This document shows positions 17,114 through 25,190 of a stretch of DNA of 44,853 bases, in pieces. Numbering within the stretch: the stretch's first letter is position 1; every line of letters begins with the position of its first letter. The position numbers and the translations under genes are program-made. Origin of the DNA: Flavobacteriales bacterium (GTDB lineage: Bacteria; Bacteroidota; Bacteroidia; Flavobacteriales_D; Sanyastnellaceae); NCBI GenBank assembly GCA_029238785.1, contig JAQWFN010000067.1, forward strand, positions 1 to 44,853, read 5' to 3'. The notes below the pieces were generated by a model, which saw only the letters and a program-made list of their open reading frames with translations, was not told the DNA's origin and did no database searches.

Positions 17114-18388
17114 TTAGTCTATGGAAGGTAGTATTTTACCTCGAACTTCACCAAATCCAATGCGAACTTCTCCATTGTCGCAGTGTCCTCTCATGATGAC
17201 TTCATCGTTGTCTGCAATGAATTTTCTTTCTCCACCACCATTCATTGCAAGTGGTTTTGTTCCTCGCCATGAAAGTTCGAGCATTGAACCGTAGCTGTCT
17301 TCTGTAGGACCACTAATTGTTCCGCTCGCTAGTAAGTCACCACCCCTTACATTACAACCATTAACGGTGTGGTGAGCGAGTTGCTGGCACATGTTCCAAT
17401 ACATGTACTTCAGGTTGGAATTGCTAATAAGGGTTTCTTCTTGGTTTTGTGGCTTAATGGCGACTTGTAGTTTGATGTCGTAATTTTTAGCTCCTTCGTA
17501 CTCCAGGTAAGGAAGTACAGGAGGATCTTGCACTGGTCCGGCTACGCGATAAGGTTCCAAAGCGTCTAAAGTCACTACCCAGGCGGAAACAGTACTGCCG
17601 AAGTTTTTCCCAAGGAAAGGCCCGAGTGGCACATACTCCCATTTTTGAATGTCTCTTGCGCTCCAATCGTTAAAAAGAACAACACCGAAAATATGTTCTT
17701 CCGCTTCGTCCATATTAATGCGTTGGCCTAGTGGCTTTCCAGGGTAAGTAAAGAAGCCCATTTCAAGCTCAAAGTCGAGTAGACGCGAAGCACCATAAAT
17801 TGGCGGCTCATCGTCGTTTGGTTTGATTTGACCTTTTGGTCTGTGCAGTGGGGTTCCGGAAACAACAATTGAAGAAGATCTACCGTGGTAGCCAACAGGA
17901 ATGTGTTTCCAATTGGGCATGAGTGCGTTTTCTTTTCCACGAAACATGATTCCAACGTTTGTGGCATGTTCAATGGAAGAGTAGAAATCGGTATAGTCGC
18001 CCACTTGAACGGGCAAAATCATTTCGATTTCACTTTGGTCAATCAAGCATTGATCAACGTGGTGGTGCTTGTTTTGAAGGTCAGACACATCGCTGCGAAG
18101 CAACTTGCTCAATCGCCCTCTTAGTTCTCTTGTAGCTAGTTTTCCCTTAGAAATAAGCCTGTTCAGGCTGTCTGTGTCGAAGTCTTCTTTTTCAAAAGGA
18201 AGGTTTTCAAAGTAACCCAAGACAAGGAGACTTTTTAAATCCAAGACCTTATTGCCAATGGCCACGCCCACACGAGGAGTGAGTTGCTTGGTTTGGAAAA
18301 CCCCAAAGGGTAAGTTTTGAATTGGGAAATCGCTATTTTCTGGAACTTCAACCCAAGAAGTGAGTTGAGGATTATTGGCTGCTATCAT
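17114..18388 (-). CDS. fahA: Fumarylacetoacetase
   Basis: Last enzyme of tyrosine/homogentisate degradation, splitting fumarylacetoacetate into fumarate and acetoacetate; 424 residues. The FAH pattern is complete: DYTDFYSSIEHATNVGIMF (metal Asp and catalytic His), VGYHGRSSS, DFELEMGFF (metal-binding Glu residues), LFNDWSARDIQKWEYVPLGP, and NGCNVRGGDLLASGTISGP near the end. The open frame extends to 18427, but that part overlaps the divergent promoter region. The ATG at 18386-18388, 17 bases beyond an exact -7 box, is the likely start. No other tyrosine-degradation gene is nearby. Confidence 0.96.
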   Translation of the reverse strand: MIAANNPQLTSWVEVPENSDFPIQNLPFGVFQTKQLTPRVGVAIGNKVLDLKSLLVLGYFENLPFEKEDFDTDSLNRLISKGKLATRELRGRLSKLLRSDVSDLQNKHHHVDQCLIDQSEIEMILPVQVGDYTDFYSSIEHATNVGIMFRGKENALMPNWKHIPVGYHGRSSSIVVSGTPLHRPKGQIKPNDDEPPIYGASRLLDFELEMGFFTYPGKPLGQRINMDEAEEHIFGVVLFNDWSARDIQKWEYVPLGPFLGKNFGSTVSAWVVTLDALEPYRVAGPVQDPPVLPYLEYEGAKNYDIKLQVAIKPQNQEETLISNSNLKYMYWNMCQQLAHHTVNGCNVRGGDLLASGTISGPTEDSYGSMLELSWRGTKPLAMNGGGERKFIADNDEVIMRGHCDNGEVRIGFGEVRGKILPSID

Positions 18389-18404
18389 GCTTAAGTGCTT
18401 TTCA

Positions 18405-18412
18405 CAAAAATA
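18405..18412 (-). promoter_or_regulatory. -7 promoter element of fahA-rel
   Basis: The minus strand reads TATTTTTG (18412-18405), an exact TAnnTTTG box. The predicted start near 18401 gives a 13-base leader. No TTG lies at the ideal distance. It is nearly back-to-back with the opposite -7 box at 18433-18440, so the two promoters may interfere. Confidence 0.5.
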
Positions 18413-18432
18413 GAAATTCAGCGGCAATTGTG

Positions 18433-18440
18433 TACTTTTA
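18433..18440 (+). promoter_or_regulatory. -7 promoter element of the DUF5819-HTTM pair
   Basis: TACTTTTA matches seven of eight positions of TAnnTTTG. The box ends five bases before the ATG at 18446, so the transcript would start at or within a base or two of the start codon, that is, a leaderless mRNA. No clear -33 element. Confidence 0.4.
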
Positions 18441-18445
18441 TCGCC

Positions 18446-19039
18446 ATGCCTTTGAGCACTAAAACATCTGCAGCAAACACTTCGAACAAAAGTCTTCGGT
18501 TTTTTACTTTAGGGGGACTCCTGTTTTTGTTGTTCCACTTTCTTTTAACCCTTGTTTATTGCTTTCCAGAAAAGCCGTTGGCTGAGAGTTTAAGGCAGTC
18601 GAGCAACGAATACATGGTGCCCTTTTTTCATCAGGGCTGGCAGCTTTTTGCACCTGATGTTCCGCTATATCATGGGAGGGTGTATTTTAAAACAATGCCA
18701 GCGAGCTTTGACACGGCTTGGGTTCCTTTTGGAAGTAACAAAGCTGTTAGCGAACATTGGAAGTTGAATTATGCAGCAAACCGTTTGAGCTTGATGTTGA
18801 TGGCCGACATGAAGAAAGACCTGTACTTCGCTGGAGATACCATGAAATACGACTTGGTTCAGAACGGCAGGGGCTACCTGAGCTTTGTCTATTTTGCAGG
18901 AGAGCTGCAACGAGCAAAAACAGGAAGTAGACCAGATTCAATTCAGATAAAATTGGATGTGATTTATCCTGAAACACCTGAAGGAGCGCCTTTAAATGAA
19001 AACCTAAGTTATATTTTCCCTTGGTTTGAACTCAAATAA
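18446..19039 (+). CDS. DUF5819-like membrane-anchored protein (SdpA-like)
   Basis: A 197-residue protein with a short Ser/Thr/Asn-rich cytoplasmic start, one transmembrane segment (FFTLGGLLFLLFHFLLTLVY, about 19-38) and an exported domain. Near the start of that domain is VPFFHQGWQLFAPDVP, the Q-x-W-x-(L/F)-F-x-P motif I associate with DUF5819. It resembles the GWAFF segment of B. subtilis SdpA. The frame is open from 18395, but the ATG at 18446 is the first that does not run through the promoter region. It overlaps the HTTM gene by 14 bases, so the two products very likely act together. The family has no established reaction. The SdpA relation is from memory of motifs, not from alignment. 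Confidence 0.72.
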   Translation: MPLSTKTSAANTSNKSLRFFTLGGLLFLLFHFLLTLVYCFPEKPLAESLRQSSNEYMVPFFHQGWQLFAPDVPLYHGRVYFKTMPASFDTAWVPFGSNKAVSEHWKLNYAANRLSLMLMADMKKDLYFAGDTMKYDLVQNGRGYLSFVYFAGELQRAKTGSRPDSIQIKLDVIYPETPEGAPLNENLSYIFPWFELK

Positions 19040-19916
19040 TTCACATATCGCTGGCTTTTGGTCGAGAATTGACGCTTTGTACCAGGCCTTACTTCGCCCA
19101 GAAAACCAAAACCTTTTTCTAAAGTTGGTCTATGTATGGTTTTTGGGACATGCCATTTACATTTCTACGGCGTTTCATGTTCTTTGGGGGCATGAGGCCT
19201 TATTAATGCCGATGATCCGACAAGGAGACGGGACGCTAAAAAACGTCATTTATATACTTAACTACCTCCGCTCTTACAATGTTTTGGTGATGGCAGTTCA
19301 CGTGCTTTCTGCTTTAATTGCCTTGCTGGGCTATTTTCGCTTCATTCCAAAAATTTTAGTGGTAATAACAGGTTGGATGCTTTATTACTCGGCCATTCCA
19401 GCCTTTAATAGTGGGTTTTTATTGATGATGCTCTTCGGTACTTTTGCTATTTTCATGAACCCAAAGGCCAATAGACCGAGCGCTATTTTGTTCAGTAATT
19501 TGGCCTTTATAGCAGCCATTATCCAGTTCATTTTGGTGTATGCAGTGGCGGCTTTTTACAAATTCGAAGGCACAACCTGGCTGAACGGTACAAGTTTACA
19601 CTATGTCTTGTATTACAGACCTCTTGTGAATGAAGGTCCAGCCAATTTCCTGCACCAGTTCCCAACAATGCTCAAAGTGCTTACTTATGTGGGCTTGGGG
19701 TACCAAGCGAGTTTTGGATTGTTGATTTGGGTGAAATGGATAAAGCGACCACTGTTGATCGTAGGCCTTTGTTTTCACCTATTCATAGGTCTGGTGATGC
19801 ACCTTTGGGATTTTGCCTTTGCAATGATATTCGCGTATGCTTTATTTATTGACCTGCCGAAAGTGAGTTTGGACTCCCTTCGCTTCAAAAAACTAGCGAA
19901 TACAAAACGCGCTTAG
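19026..19916 (+). CDS. HTTM-domain integral membrane protein (SdpB-like)
   Basis: A 296-residue protein with about seven or eight transmembrane segments: near 30-50, 85-105, 106-127, 130-144, 155-182, 212-235 and two in 240-285. It carries the HTTM signature AAFYKFEGTTWLNGTSLHY. HTTM is the membrane fold of vitamin-K-dependent gamma-carboxylase and is also found in B. subtilis SdpB, needed to make the SDP toxin. No large C-terminal lumenal domain is present. The start is a TTG at 19026 inside the preceding gene; no in-frame ATG occurs before residue 56, which lies after the first membrane segment, so a TTG start is likely though the exact one is uncertain. Its stop overlaps the convergent moxR stop by four bases. 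Confidence 0.82.
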   Translation: MNSNNSHIAGFWSRIDALYQALLRPENQNLFLKLVYVWFLGHAIYISTAFHVLWGHEALLMPMIRQGDGTLKNVIYILNYLRSYNVLVMAVHVLSALIALLGYFRFIPKILVVITGWMLYYSAIPAFNSGFLLMMLFGTFAIFMNPKANRPSAILFSNLAFIAAIIQFILVYAVAAFYKFEGTTWLNGTSLHYVLYYRPLVNEGPANFLHQFPTMLKVLTYVGLGYQASFGLLIWVKWIKRPLLIVGLCFHLFIGLVMHLWDFAFAMIFAYALFIDLPKVSLDSLRFKKLANTKRA

Positions 19917-20875
19917 AACAATTCCTGAATTATTCTTTCGATACTGTAGCCTTCTGCTTCAGCCTTGTAGTTGCGCACAATTCTGTGTCGTAAAATAGGG
20001 GTAGCTACAGCTTGGACGTCTTCGATATCAGGACTGTATTTCCCGTTCAAGGCAGCGTTTACCTTTGCGCCGATGATCAGGTATTGGGATGCACGCGGAC
20101 CAGCACCCCAGCTCAAGAATTGGTTTACCATTTCAGGTGCCATTTCTCTTCCTGGACGCGTTTTAGCAACTAAAGAAACGGCGTATTCTATAACGTTATC
20201 GCTCACAGGCATCTTGCGGATGAGTTGTTGGTAGAACTCAATTTCTTCACCGGTTAACACATTGTTGATGCTTTCAGTAGTGCTTCCAGTTGTAGCTCTT
20301 ACCACACTTACTTCTTCAGCGAAGCTTGGGTAATCTACCCAAATGTTGAACATGAAACGGTCGAGCTGCGCTTCTGGCAGTGGGTAAGTACCTTCTTGTT
20401 CAATTGGGTTTTGCGTAGCGAGAACGAAAAATGGCGAAGGGAGTTTGTGACGTTGACCGGCCGCAGTTACTCCTCGTTCTTGCATCGCCTCTAACAAAGC
20501 AGATTGCGTTTTAGGAGGCGTACGGTTGATCTCATCAGCCAAAATAATGTTAGAGAACAAAGGGCCTTTAACGAAGCGGAAGTTTCTGTTTTCATCCAAG
20601 ATCTCTGAACCTACAATATCTGAAGGCATCAAATCTGGAGTAAACTGAATTCTGTTAAAGCTCAAACCTAGGGCTTGAGAGATGGTGTTTACTAGAAGTG
20701 TTTTCGCTAATCCAGGGACACCAACAAGTAAACAATGGCCATTACCCAAGATGCTAATAATCACCTCACGAATAACTTGATCTTGGCCTATAATCACCTT
20801 TCCAAGCTCATCGCTAAGTGCTTTGTATTTTACTTTTAAACTATCTAGTGCTTCAGTATCAGACTTAAAGTTCAT
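19913..20875 (-). CDS. MoxR-family AAA+ ATPase
   Basis: Cytoplasmic AAA+ chaperone-like ATPase of 320 residues. Walker A is GVPGLAKT (52-59) and Walker B ILADEINRTPPKTQ (Asp 114, Glu 115). The sensor segment is VLATQNPIEQEGTYPLPEAQLDRFMF, followed by the MoxR lid. MoxR proteins usually act with VWA-domain and DUF58 proteins encoded directly downstream. Here the gene ends against the convergent HTTM gene and has none, so it is an orphan as far as the window shows. It lies 69 bases after the SurA-like gene, with no hairpin in the gap, so it may be read with the chaperone genes. A link to envelope-protein maturation is plausible but inferred. Confidence 0.93.
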   Translation of the reverse strand: MNFKSDTEALDSLKVKYKALSDELGKVIIGQDQVIREVIISILGNGHCLLVGVPGLAKTLLVNTISQALGLSFNRIQFTPDLMPSDIVGSEILDENRNFRFVKGPLFSNIILADEINRTPPKTQSALLEAMQERGVTAAGQRHKLPSPFFVLATQNPIEQEGTYPLPEAQLDRFMFNIWVDYPSFAEEVSVVRATTGSTTESINNVLTGEEIEFYQQLIRKMPVSDNVIEYAVSLVAKTRPGREMAPEMVNQFLSWGAGPRASQYLIIGAKVNAALNGKYSPDIEDVQAVATPILRHRIVRNYKAEAEGYSIERIIQELF

Positions 20876-20944
20876 CTTATCTCTTGTGGTTTCTCGTTAT
20901 TATCAATACTCCTTAGGCTTTCTGTTGGTGCAAGTTAGTTAAAC

Positions 20945-22294
20945 TTATCCCTCGCTGCTTACCCAACGGTTTTTCAAAGGCAAATTCGCTACATCTTCAT
21001 TGAACCAAATGTAGGTTGCGGCGAGTTTTTTGCGAATCCATTTTGAAAGGGCTTCCTCTCTGAGCTCATCTTCTGCTTGACGTTGGAATAACAAATAATC
21101 CAATTGAAGGTTTGCTCGGTGAGCATCAATGCGATCAACTAGCTTGTAAACAACAAATTTCTTCACACCATCTTCATCTGTTAGGAGGCTAGGAGTGGAG
21201 AGTTCTCCGGGTTCTAACTTGTCTAAGATGAAAAATACTTTTGGGTCAATTCCAGTAACATCATGACGGTTTCCTCCGGTTTGAGGATTTGAGACAATTC
21301 CACCTTGATTGGCGCTTTCTTCGTTCGTGCTGTAGCGAATAGCCGCCTGTTTGAAGCTCAAGCGTTCGTCTTTTATAGCCGCAAGTACACTGTCCATCTT
21401 TGCTTGTGCAGCAATAACATCAGCGTCGCTCACTTTTGGTTTCATCAAAACGTGGCATGAGTTGTACACTTCACCACGAATGGCATTCACTTGAACGAAG
21501 TGGTAACCAAAATCAGATTCAAATACCGGAGTAAAAGCACCTTCTCCAGCCATAAAAACAGCGGCTTCATATTCGGGGACGAACTGACCTCTTCTCACGG
21601 CTTCGTAGCATCCTCCTTTGTATTTCGAGCCAGGGTCTTCGCTGTAATTGAAGGCGGCCAAGTCCATGGGCATTTCGCCTTTTGATACCAGTGTTCGGAT
21701 GCTGTCCAGAAACTGACGCGTGCGTTCCTTTTCGTCCTCCCTAACGCTTGGTTTCAGCTCAATCATGGCGTACTGAATTTCCGCATTAATCAAAGGGATA
21801 CTGTCTGATGGGAGTTTGTCGTAAAACGCGTTCACCTGCGCTGGGGTAGAACGCACACGGCTATCGATTTGTCCTTGCATCTGTTGAGCTAGGAGTTGTT
21901 CTTCAATTGGATCGCGGAGTTCAGATTTCCATTGAGCCACCGATTGGCCGAAGTACTCTTCAAAGGCTTCAATAGAACCAAACACTTGGATGAAGTATTC
22001 TAATCGTCGTTCGATTTCGCTTTGAACAGCGGCATCGCCCACCTCTAAAGAATCGATTTTAGCGTGATGCACCAAGAGCTTTTGAAAAAGGAGGTCTTCG
22101 AGAATTTGACCTTTTTCAGTTTGGCCCACATTCATTCCTTGTTCTTTGTATTGCAGGGCCTGTGACTCAATTTCAGACAAGAGAACAATTTCATTCCCAA
22201 CAACGGCAACAACTTTATCAATCAATTCACCTTTGTCTTGGGCATTTGCTGCACTAAAAGCGACTAAGGCCAATGTGGCGATGAGGTACTTCAT
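20945..22294 (-). CDS. Periplasmic SurA-like peptidyl-prolyl isomerase
   Basis: A 449-residue exported chaperone with a signal peptide (ALVAFSAANAQ) and the SurA start DKVVAVVGNEIVLLSEIE. A SurA_N helical region runs to about 170, then come two parvulin domains: the first at about 172-275, with KYKGGCY and SDFGYHFVQV, the second at about 280-390, with NQGGIVSNPQTGG. A C-terminal helical part follows. SurA delivers outer-membrane beta-barrel proteins to the Bam complex. It overlaps the preceding lipoprotein gene by four bases (ATGA), so it is translationally coupled. Confidence 0.92.
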   Translation of the reverse strand: MKYLIATLALVAFSAANAQDKGELIDKVVAVVGNEIVLLSEIESQALQYKEQGMNVGQTEKGQILEDLLFQKLLVHHAKIDSLEVGDAAVQSEIERRLEYFIQVFGSIEAFEEYFGQSVAQWKSELRDPIEEQLLAQQMQGQIDSRVRSTPAQVNAFYDKLPSDSIPLINAEIQYAMIELKPSVREDEKERTRQFLDSIRTLVSKGEMPMDLAAFNYSEDPGSKYKGGCYEAVRRGQFVPEYEAAVFMAGEGAFTPVFESDFGYHFVQVNAIRGEVYNSCHVLMKPKVSDADVIAAQAKMDSVLAAIKDERLSFKQAAIRYSTNEESANQGGIVSNPQTGGNRHDVTGIDPKVFFILDKLEPGELSTPSLLTDEDGVKKFVVYKLVDRIDAHRANLQLDYLLFQRQAEDELREEALSKWIRKKLAATYIWFNEDVANLPLKNRWVSSEG

Positions 22295-23160
22295 TCAGTT
22301 AAATTTTCTATGTTTTTCTTGCTGAGGTCGTCTCGGTATAAATCTTCTCTCAGTTGCGAAAGTAGTTCTTGTTTTCGTCTGTTAAGTATGAGGTTTCTGA
22401 TTTGATTTTCAACCAAGCTCAAAGGAGAGTAGTTGTCTTTCAATTCATATTCTACGAACTTAACGTAGTACACGCGTTGCTCGCGTTCAAAACGGATGCT
22501 TTTTTGAGATTTTAGCAAATTACTCACGCTGTAAACCTCAATAGGTAACGCTTGGAGCAGGTCTTCAAAAAACATCCACGATTCTAAATCGAGGTAGTAA
22601 TTGATGCCTTGGTCAACGCAGTATTGTTCCAAACGAACCAAATCTTGTGCATCATCACTATAAAAGAGTTTCTCAAACTTTTTAGGCTTGCTCAATTTCT
22701 CCTCTAGGATGCAGTACTTGACCTTAACGATGTAATCTTTAAGCCTAAAGATATCCTTGTTTTCTTCGTAGTAAGCAGCCATCTCTTCTTCCGAAATTTC
22801 GGTGTTCAGGCGTTGTTCAATGAGCTGACTTTCGTACGCGTAGGTCAATAGTGATCTGCGAAATTCTTCAAGTTCCTTTTCGAAGCCTTGTTGCTCCAAA
22901 GGCAAGTTCTTTTCTGCTCTGTGCAGAACGCTTTGTTCTTTTAGCCAATTGTTAATGAAACGTTGAGCTAAGGCAATTGAGTCTTCTTCGCTGCTATTGT
23001 CAGGAATCATCTCGCTAAGCTCATCAGTGCTAAGCCATTTGTCGTAAGCTCTTGCAACTGCATTTAGCTGTTCTGTTGGTACCTCATCTCGCTTCATCTT
23101 ACAAGATAGAACGAAGAGCAACATGAATGCGCATACAAGCAGTTGGAGCTTCTTTTTCAT
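22291..23160 (-). CDS. SurA-type chaperone lipoprotein with degenerate PPIase region
   Basis: A 289-residue lipoprotein with a signal ending LLFVLSC (lipidated Cys 20). The helix-rich N-terminal part (SIALAQRFINNWLKEQSVL, then EISEEEMAAYYEENKDIF) resembles the SurA_N chaperone module. The following region keeps some of the parvulin topology (VKVKYCILEEKLSKPKKF, then QRVYYVKFVEYE) but lacks the Gly-Gly loop and His pattern of active isomerases. It is probably chaperone-only. It sits between two bona fide parvulin genes, with a one-base overlap upstream (TAATG) and a four-base overlap downstream, so the three proteins are expected in fixed ratio. Confidence 0.78.
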   Translation of the reverse strand: MKKKLQLLVCAFMLLFVLSCKMKRDEVPTEQLNAVARAYDKWLSTDELSEMIPDNSSEEDSIALAQRFINNWLKEQSVLHRAEKNLPLEQQGFEKELEEFRRSLLTYAYESQLIEQRLNTEISEEEMAAYYEENKDIFRLKDYIVKVKYCILEEKLSKPKKFEKLFYSDDAQDLVRLEQYCVDQGINYYLDLESWMFFEDLLQALPIEVYSVSNLLKSQKSIRFEREQRVYYVKFVEYELKDNYSPLSLVENQIRNLILNRRKQELLSQLREDLYRDDLSKKNIENLTE

Positions 23161-25109
23161 TATTTAATCGAATGCAAGACGCTCGCGTTTACCTCAAAAC
23201 TGTATTTCGAGCGCAAGGATTTAATCCACTCTGCTTCGAGGTAGTTTTGGTATTCTGCAGTAATCAAACCGCGGGCTTCATCCAGTGTTTTTGGCGCAGC
23301 AGCTTTGATTTCGTTGATTTGAACGATGATGATTTGACCGTTTTCATCGATGTTTTCGCTGAGGCCAACTTTCCAATCAACTTTTTCCAAAAGCGGGTTG
23401 TCGCTTTTTTCAAGCACATCTTCTTCGTAGCTGAAGTTTAGTCTTGTGGTTTCATTCAACTGGTCGTTGATGGCATTCAGGTCAAGACCTTTGCCCATTG
23501 CCTTTCTTAGTGCTTTCGCAACTTTGGCGTCTTTACATGTGTAGATGACCACGTCAGCGCGCTCTTCCCACATGAACTGGTCTTTGTGTCCTTCGTAAAA
23601 CGCTTGCAAACCGAGCGTGTCTTTAACTGCTTTCGACCATACTTTTTCATCAGTCAACTCAAAGAGTAGAATTCCATCATGGTATTCGTTCATCAAAAGA
23701 CGGAAATCATTGTACTTTTCTTCTAGTCTGCTGTCTTCGTAGGCCATTAACTCGTCATTGATGTAGGCTTCGAGCTGTTGGTCAACAATTTCGTTTGATT
23801 GCAAACGTTTGTCTCTGATTTTTGCTTGTGCAAGTTCATCAACAAAATCGCCAAGGGTGCGAACAGTTCCATCAATGGTGAGCAAGGTTTTTGCTCTTGT
23901 TTTGCTTTTAATCGGAGCTAGACCTTTGCCAAAAAAGGCACTATCGGCACTTGCTGCTTTGTAAATTTCCTTGAGGCATTTATCATCCACTTTAACTTGG
24001 TATTCAGCCCGGAGCTTGTTCAAGAAAGAAGATTTAGTGAGTTCAGCACGGGCATCGCGGCTAACCTTGCTTTTGATGTCGTTTTTCGCTGTTTTGAAAT
24101 CTGGAATCGCTTTGTAGTCGATGCGTTTTACAATATGCCATCCATAAGGAGAAAGGAAAGGTTGAGAGATATCGCCATTCTTTTCCAAATTAAAGGCGGC
24201 ATCTTCAAATTCTTCTACCATTTTCCCAGTGCCGAACCAAGGAAGCTCACCGCCTCGTTTAGCTGTACTTGGATCATCGCTGTACTTTGTTGAGAGCTCC
24301 GCGAAATCATTTCCTTCTTGCAGAAGCGCATAGATCTCATTGATTTTTTGTTCACCTTCTTGAGCGCTCGTAGGATTGTTTTCGTCAACACGAATCATGA
24401 TGTGCGCAGCAAGGATCTCTCCGCGGGCATCGCGCTTGTCGTGCACTTTTAAGATGTGGTAACCGTAGCGAGTGCGCAGCGGCTGAGAGATGTCTCCAAC
24501 TTCCGTGGTAAAGGCAGCTTCTTCGAAGGGATAAACCATTTGAAAAGCGGTAAAGTAACCCAAGTCGCCTTTGTTATCTCTAACTGAAGGGTCTTGAGAT
24601 CCATTTTTACCGGTGGCAACGGTTTCGAAGTCTTCGCCATTCACAATGCGATTACGAAGTTCTACAATTTTATTATAAGCTTTTAGCGTATCTGCAGGTG
24701 AAGCATTGTCATCACACTTGATTAAGATGTGTGAGGCTCTTACTTCTTGTTGTTGACGCTCGTATGCCTCAAAGATGAGTTCGTCCAATAAAGCTTGATC
24801 TACAAGGTAAGGACGGGCGAGTTGTTTTCTGTAACCGAGAAGTTCACGTTGAAAACTACTGCTGCTATCGAGTCCGAGTTCTATTGCTTCGCGCACTTTT
24901 AGTTTAAAGTTGACGAAGAGCTCCATATATTCATCCAAAGAAGCTGTGGTGATCACACTATCGCGGTTGTTTTTGCGAAAGATGCTTTCAAAATCCTCTC
25001 TGGTCACTTTTTCATCCTCCACTGTTAGGATGATGTCTGATGATTGAGCAATTGCGCTGAAAGATGCAGCGCCAATAAAAAGCGTTAAGAAAATTTGTTT
25101 CAATTTCAT
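23160..25109 (-). CDS. Periplasmic peptidyl-prolyl isomerase with two parvulin domains
   Basis: A 649-residue exported protein with a signal peptide (ASFSAIAQ) and a helical segment with EYMELFVNFKLKVREAIELG, typical of PpiD/SurA-like proteins. Two parvulin domains are clear. The first starts ASHILIKCDD (about 125) and has NKGDLGYFTAFQMVYPFEEAAF and RYGYHILKV. The second starts AAHIMIRVDENN (about 235) and has KRGGELPWFGTGKMVEEFEDAAF and PYGWHIVKR. A long C-terminal part holds further helices and a degenerate third unit. It is the first gene of the three-chaperone operon, with its own promoter at 25156-25187. Confidence 0.93.
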   Translation of the reverse strand: MKLKQIFLTLFIGAASFSAIAQSSDIILTVEDEKVTREDFESIFRKNNRDSVITTASLDEYMELFVNFKLKVREAIELGLDSSSSFQRELLGYRKQLARPYLVDQALLDELIFEAYERQQQEVRASHILIKCDDNASPADTLKAYNKIVELRNRIVNGEDFETVATGKNGSQDPSVRDNKGDLGYFTAFQMVYPFEEAAFTTEVGDISQPLRTRYGYHILKVHDKRDARGEILAAHIMIRVDENNPTSAQEGEQKINEIYALLQEGNDFAELSTKYSDDPSTAKRGGELPWFGTGKMVEEFEDAAFNLEKNGDISQPFLSPYGWHIVKRIDYKAIPDFKTAKNDIKSKVSRDARAELTKSSFLNKLRAEYQVKVDDKCLKEIYKAASADSAFFGKGLAPIKSKTRAKTLLTIDGTVRTLGDFVDELAQAKIRDKRLQSNEIVDQQLEAYINDELMAYEDSRLEEKYNDFRLLMNEYHDGILLFELTDEKVWSKAVKDTLGLQAFYEGHKDQFMWEERADVVIYTCKDAKVAKALRKAMGKGLDLNAINDQLNETTRLNFSYEEDVLEKSDNPLLEKVDWKVGLSENIDENGQIIIVQINEIKAAAPKTLDEARGLITAEYQNYLEAEWIKSLRSKYSFEVNASVLHSIK

Positions 25110-25139
25110 TGTTTGAGCGTTATGTTCTGAGCCTTACTT

Positions 25140-25151
25140 CCTTGCGCAAGG
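25140..25151. promoter_or_regulatory. 12-base perfect palindrome at the chaperone-operon start site
   Basis: CCTTGCGCAAGG is a perfect palindrome. It lies directly after the predicted transcription start (about 25152) of the chaperone operon, covering about +1 to +12, inside the 43-base leader. The position suits an operator, but there is no second copy in the window to support it. Confidence 0.35.
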
Positions 25152-25155
25152 CACA

Positions 25156-25187
25156 CAAAAGTAATGAATTGCTTGGAGTAATGTAAA
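25156..25187 (-). promoter_or_regulatory. Promoter of the periplasmic-chaperone operon
   Basis: The minus strand has TTTA (25187-25184), 20 bases, then TACTTTTG (25163-25156), an exact TAnnTTTG box with a near-consensus -33. The start near 25152 gives a leader of about 43 bases. It lies in the 81-base gap after guaB. Confidence 0.6.
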
Positions 25188-25190
25188 GGG

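Noticed and set aside
18389-18427. N-terminal extension of fumarylacetoacetase
   Set aside because: It covers the exact -7 promoter box at 18405-18412, and the family starts near the ATG at 18388.
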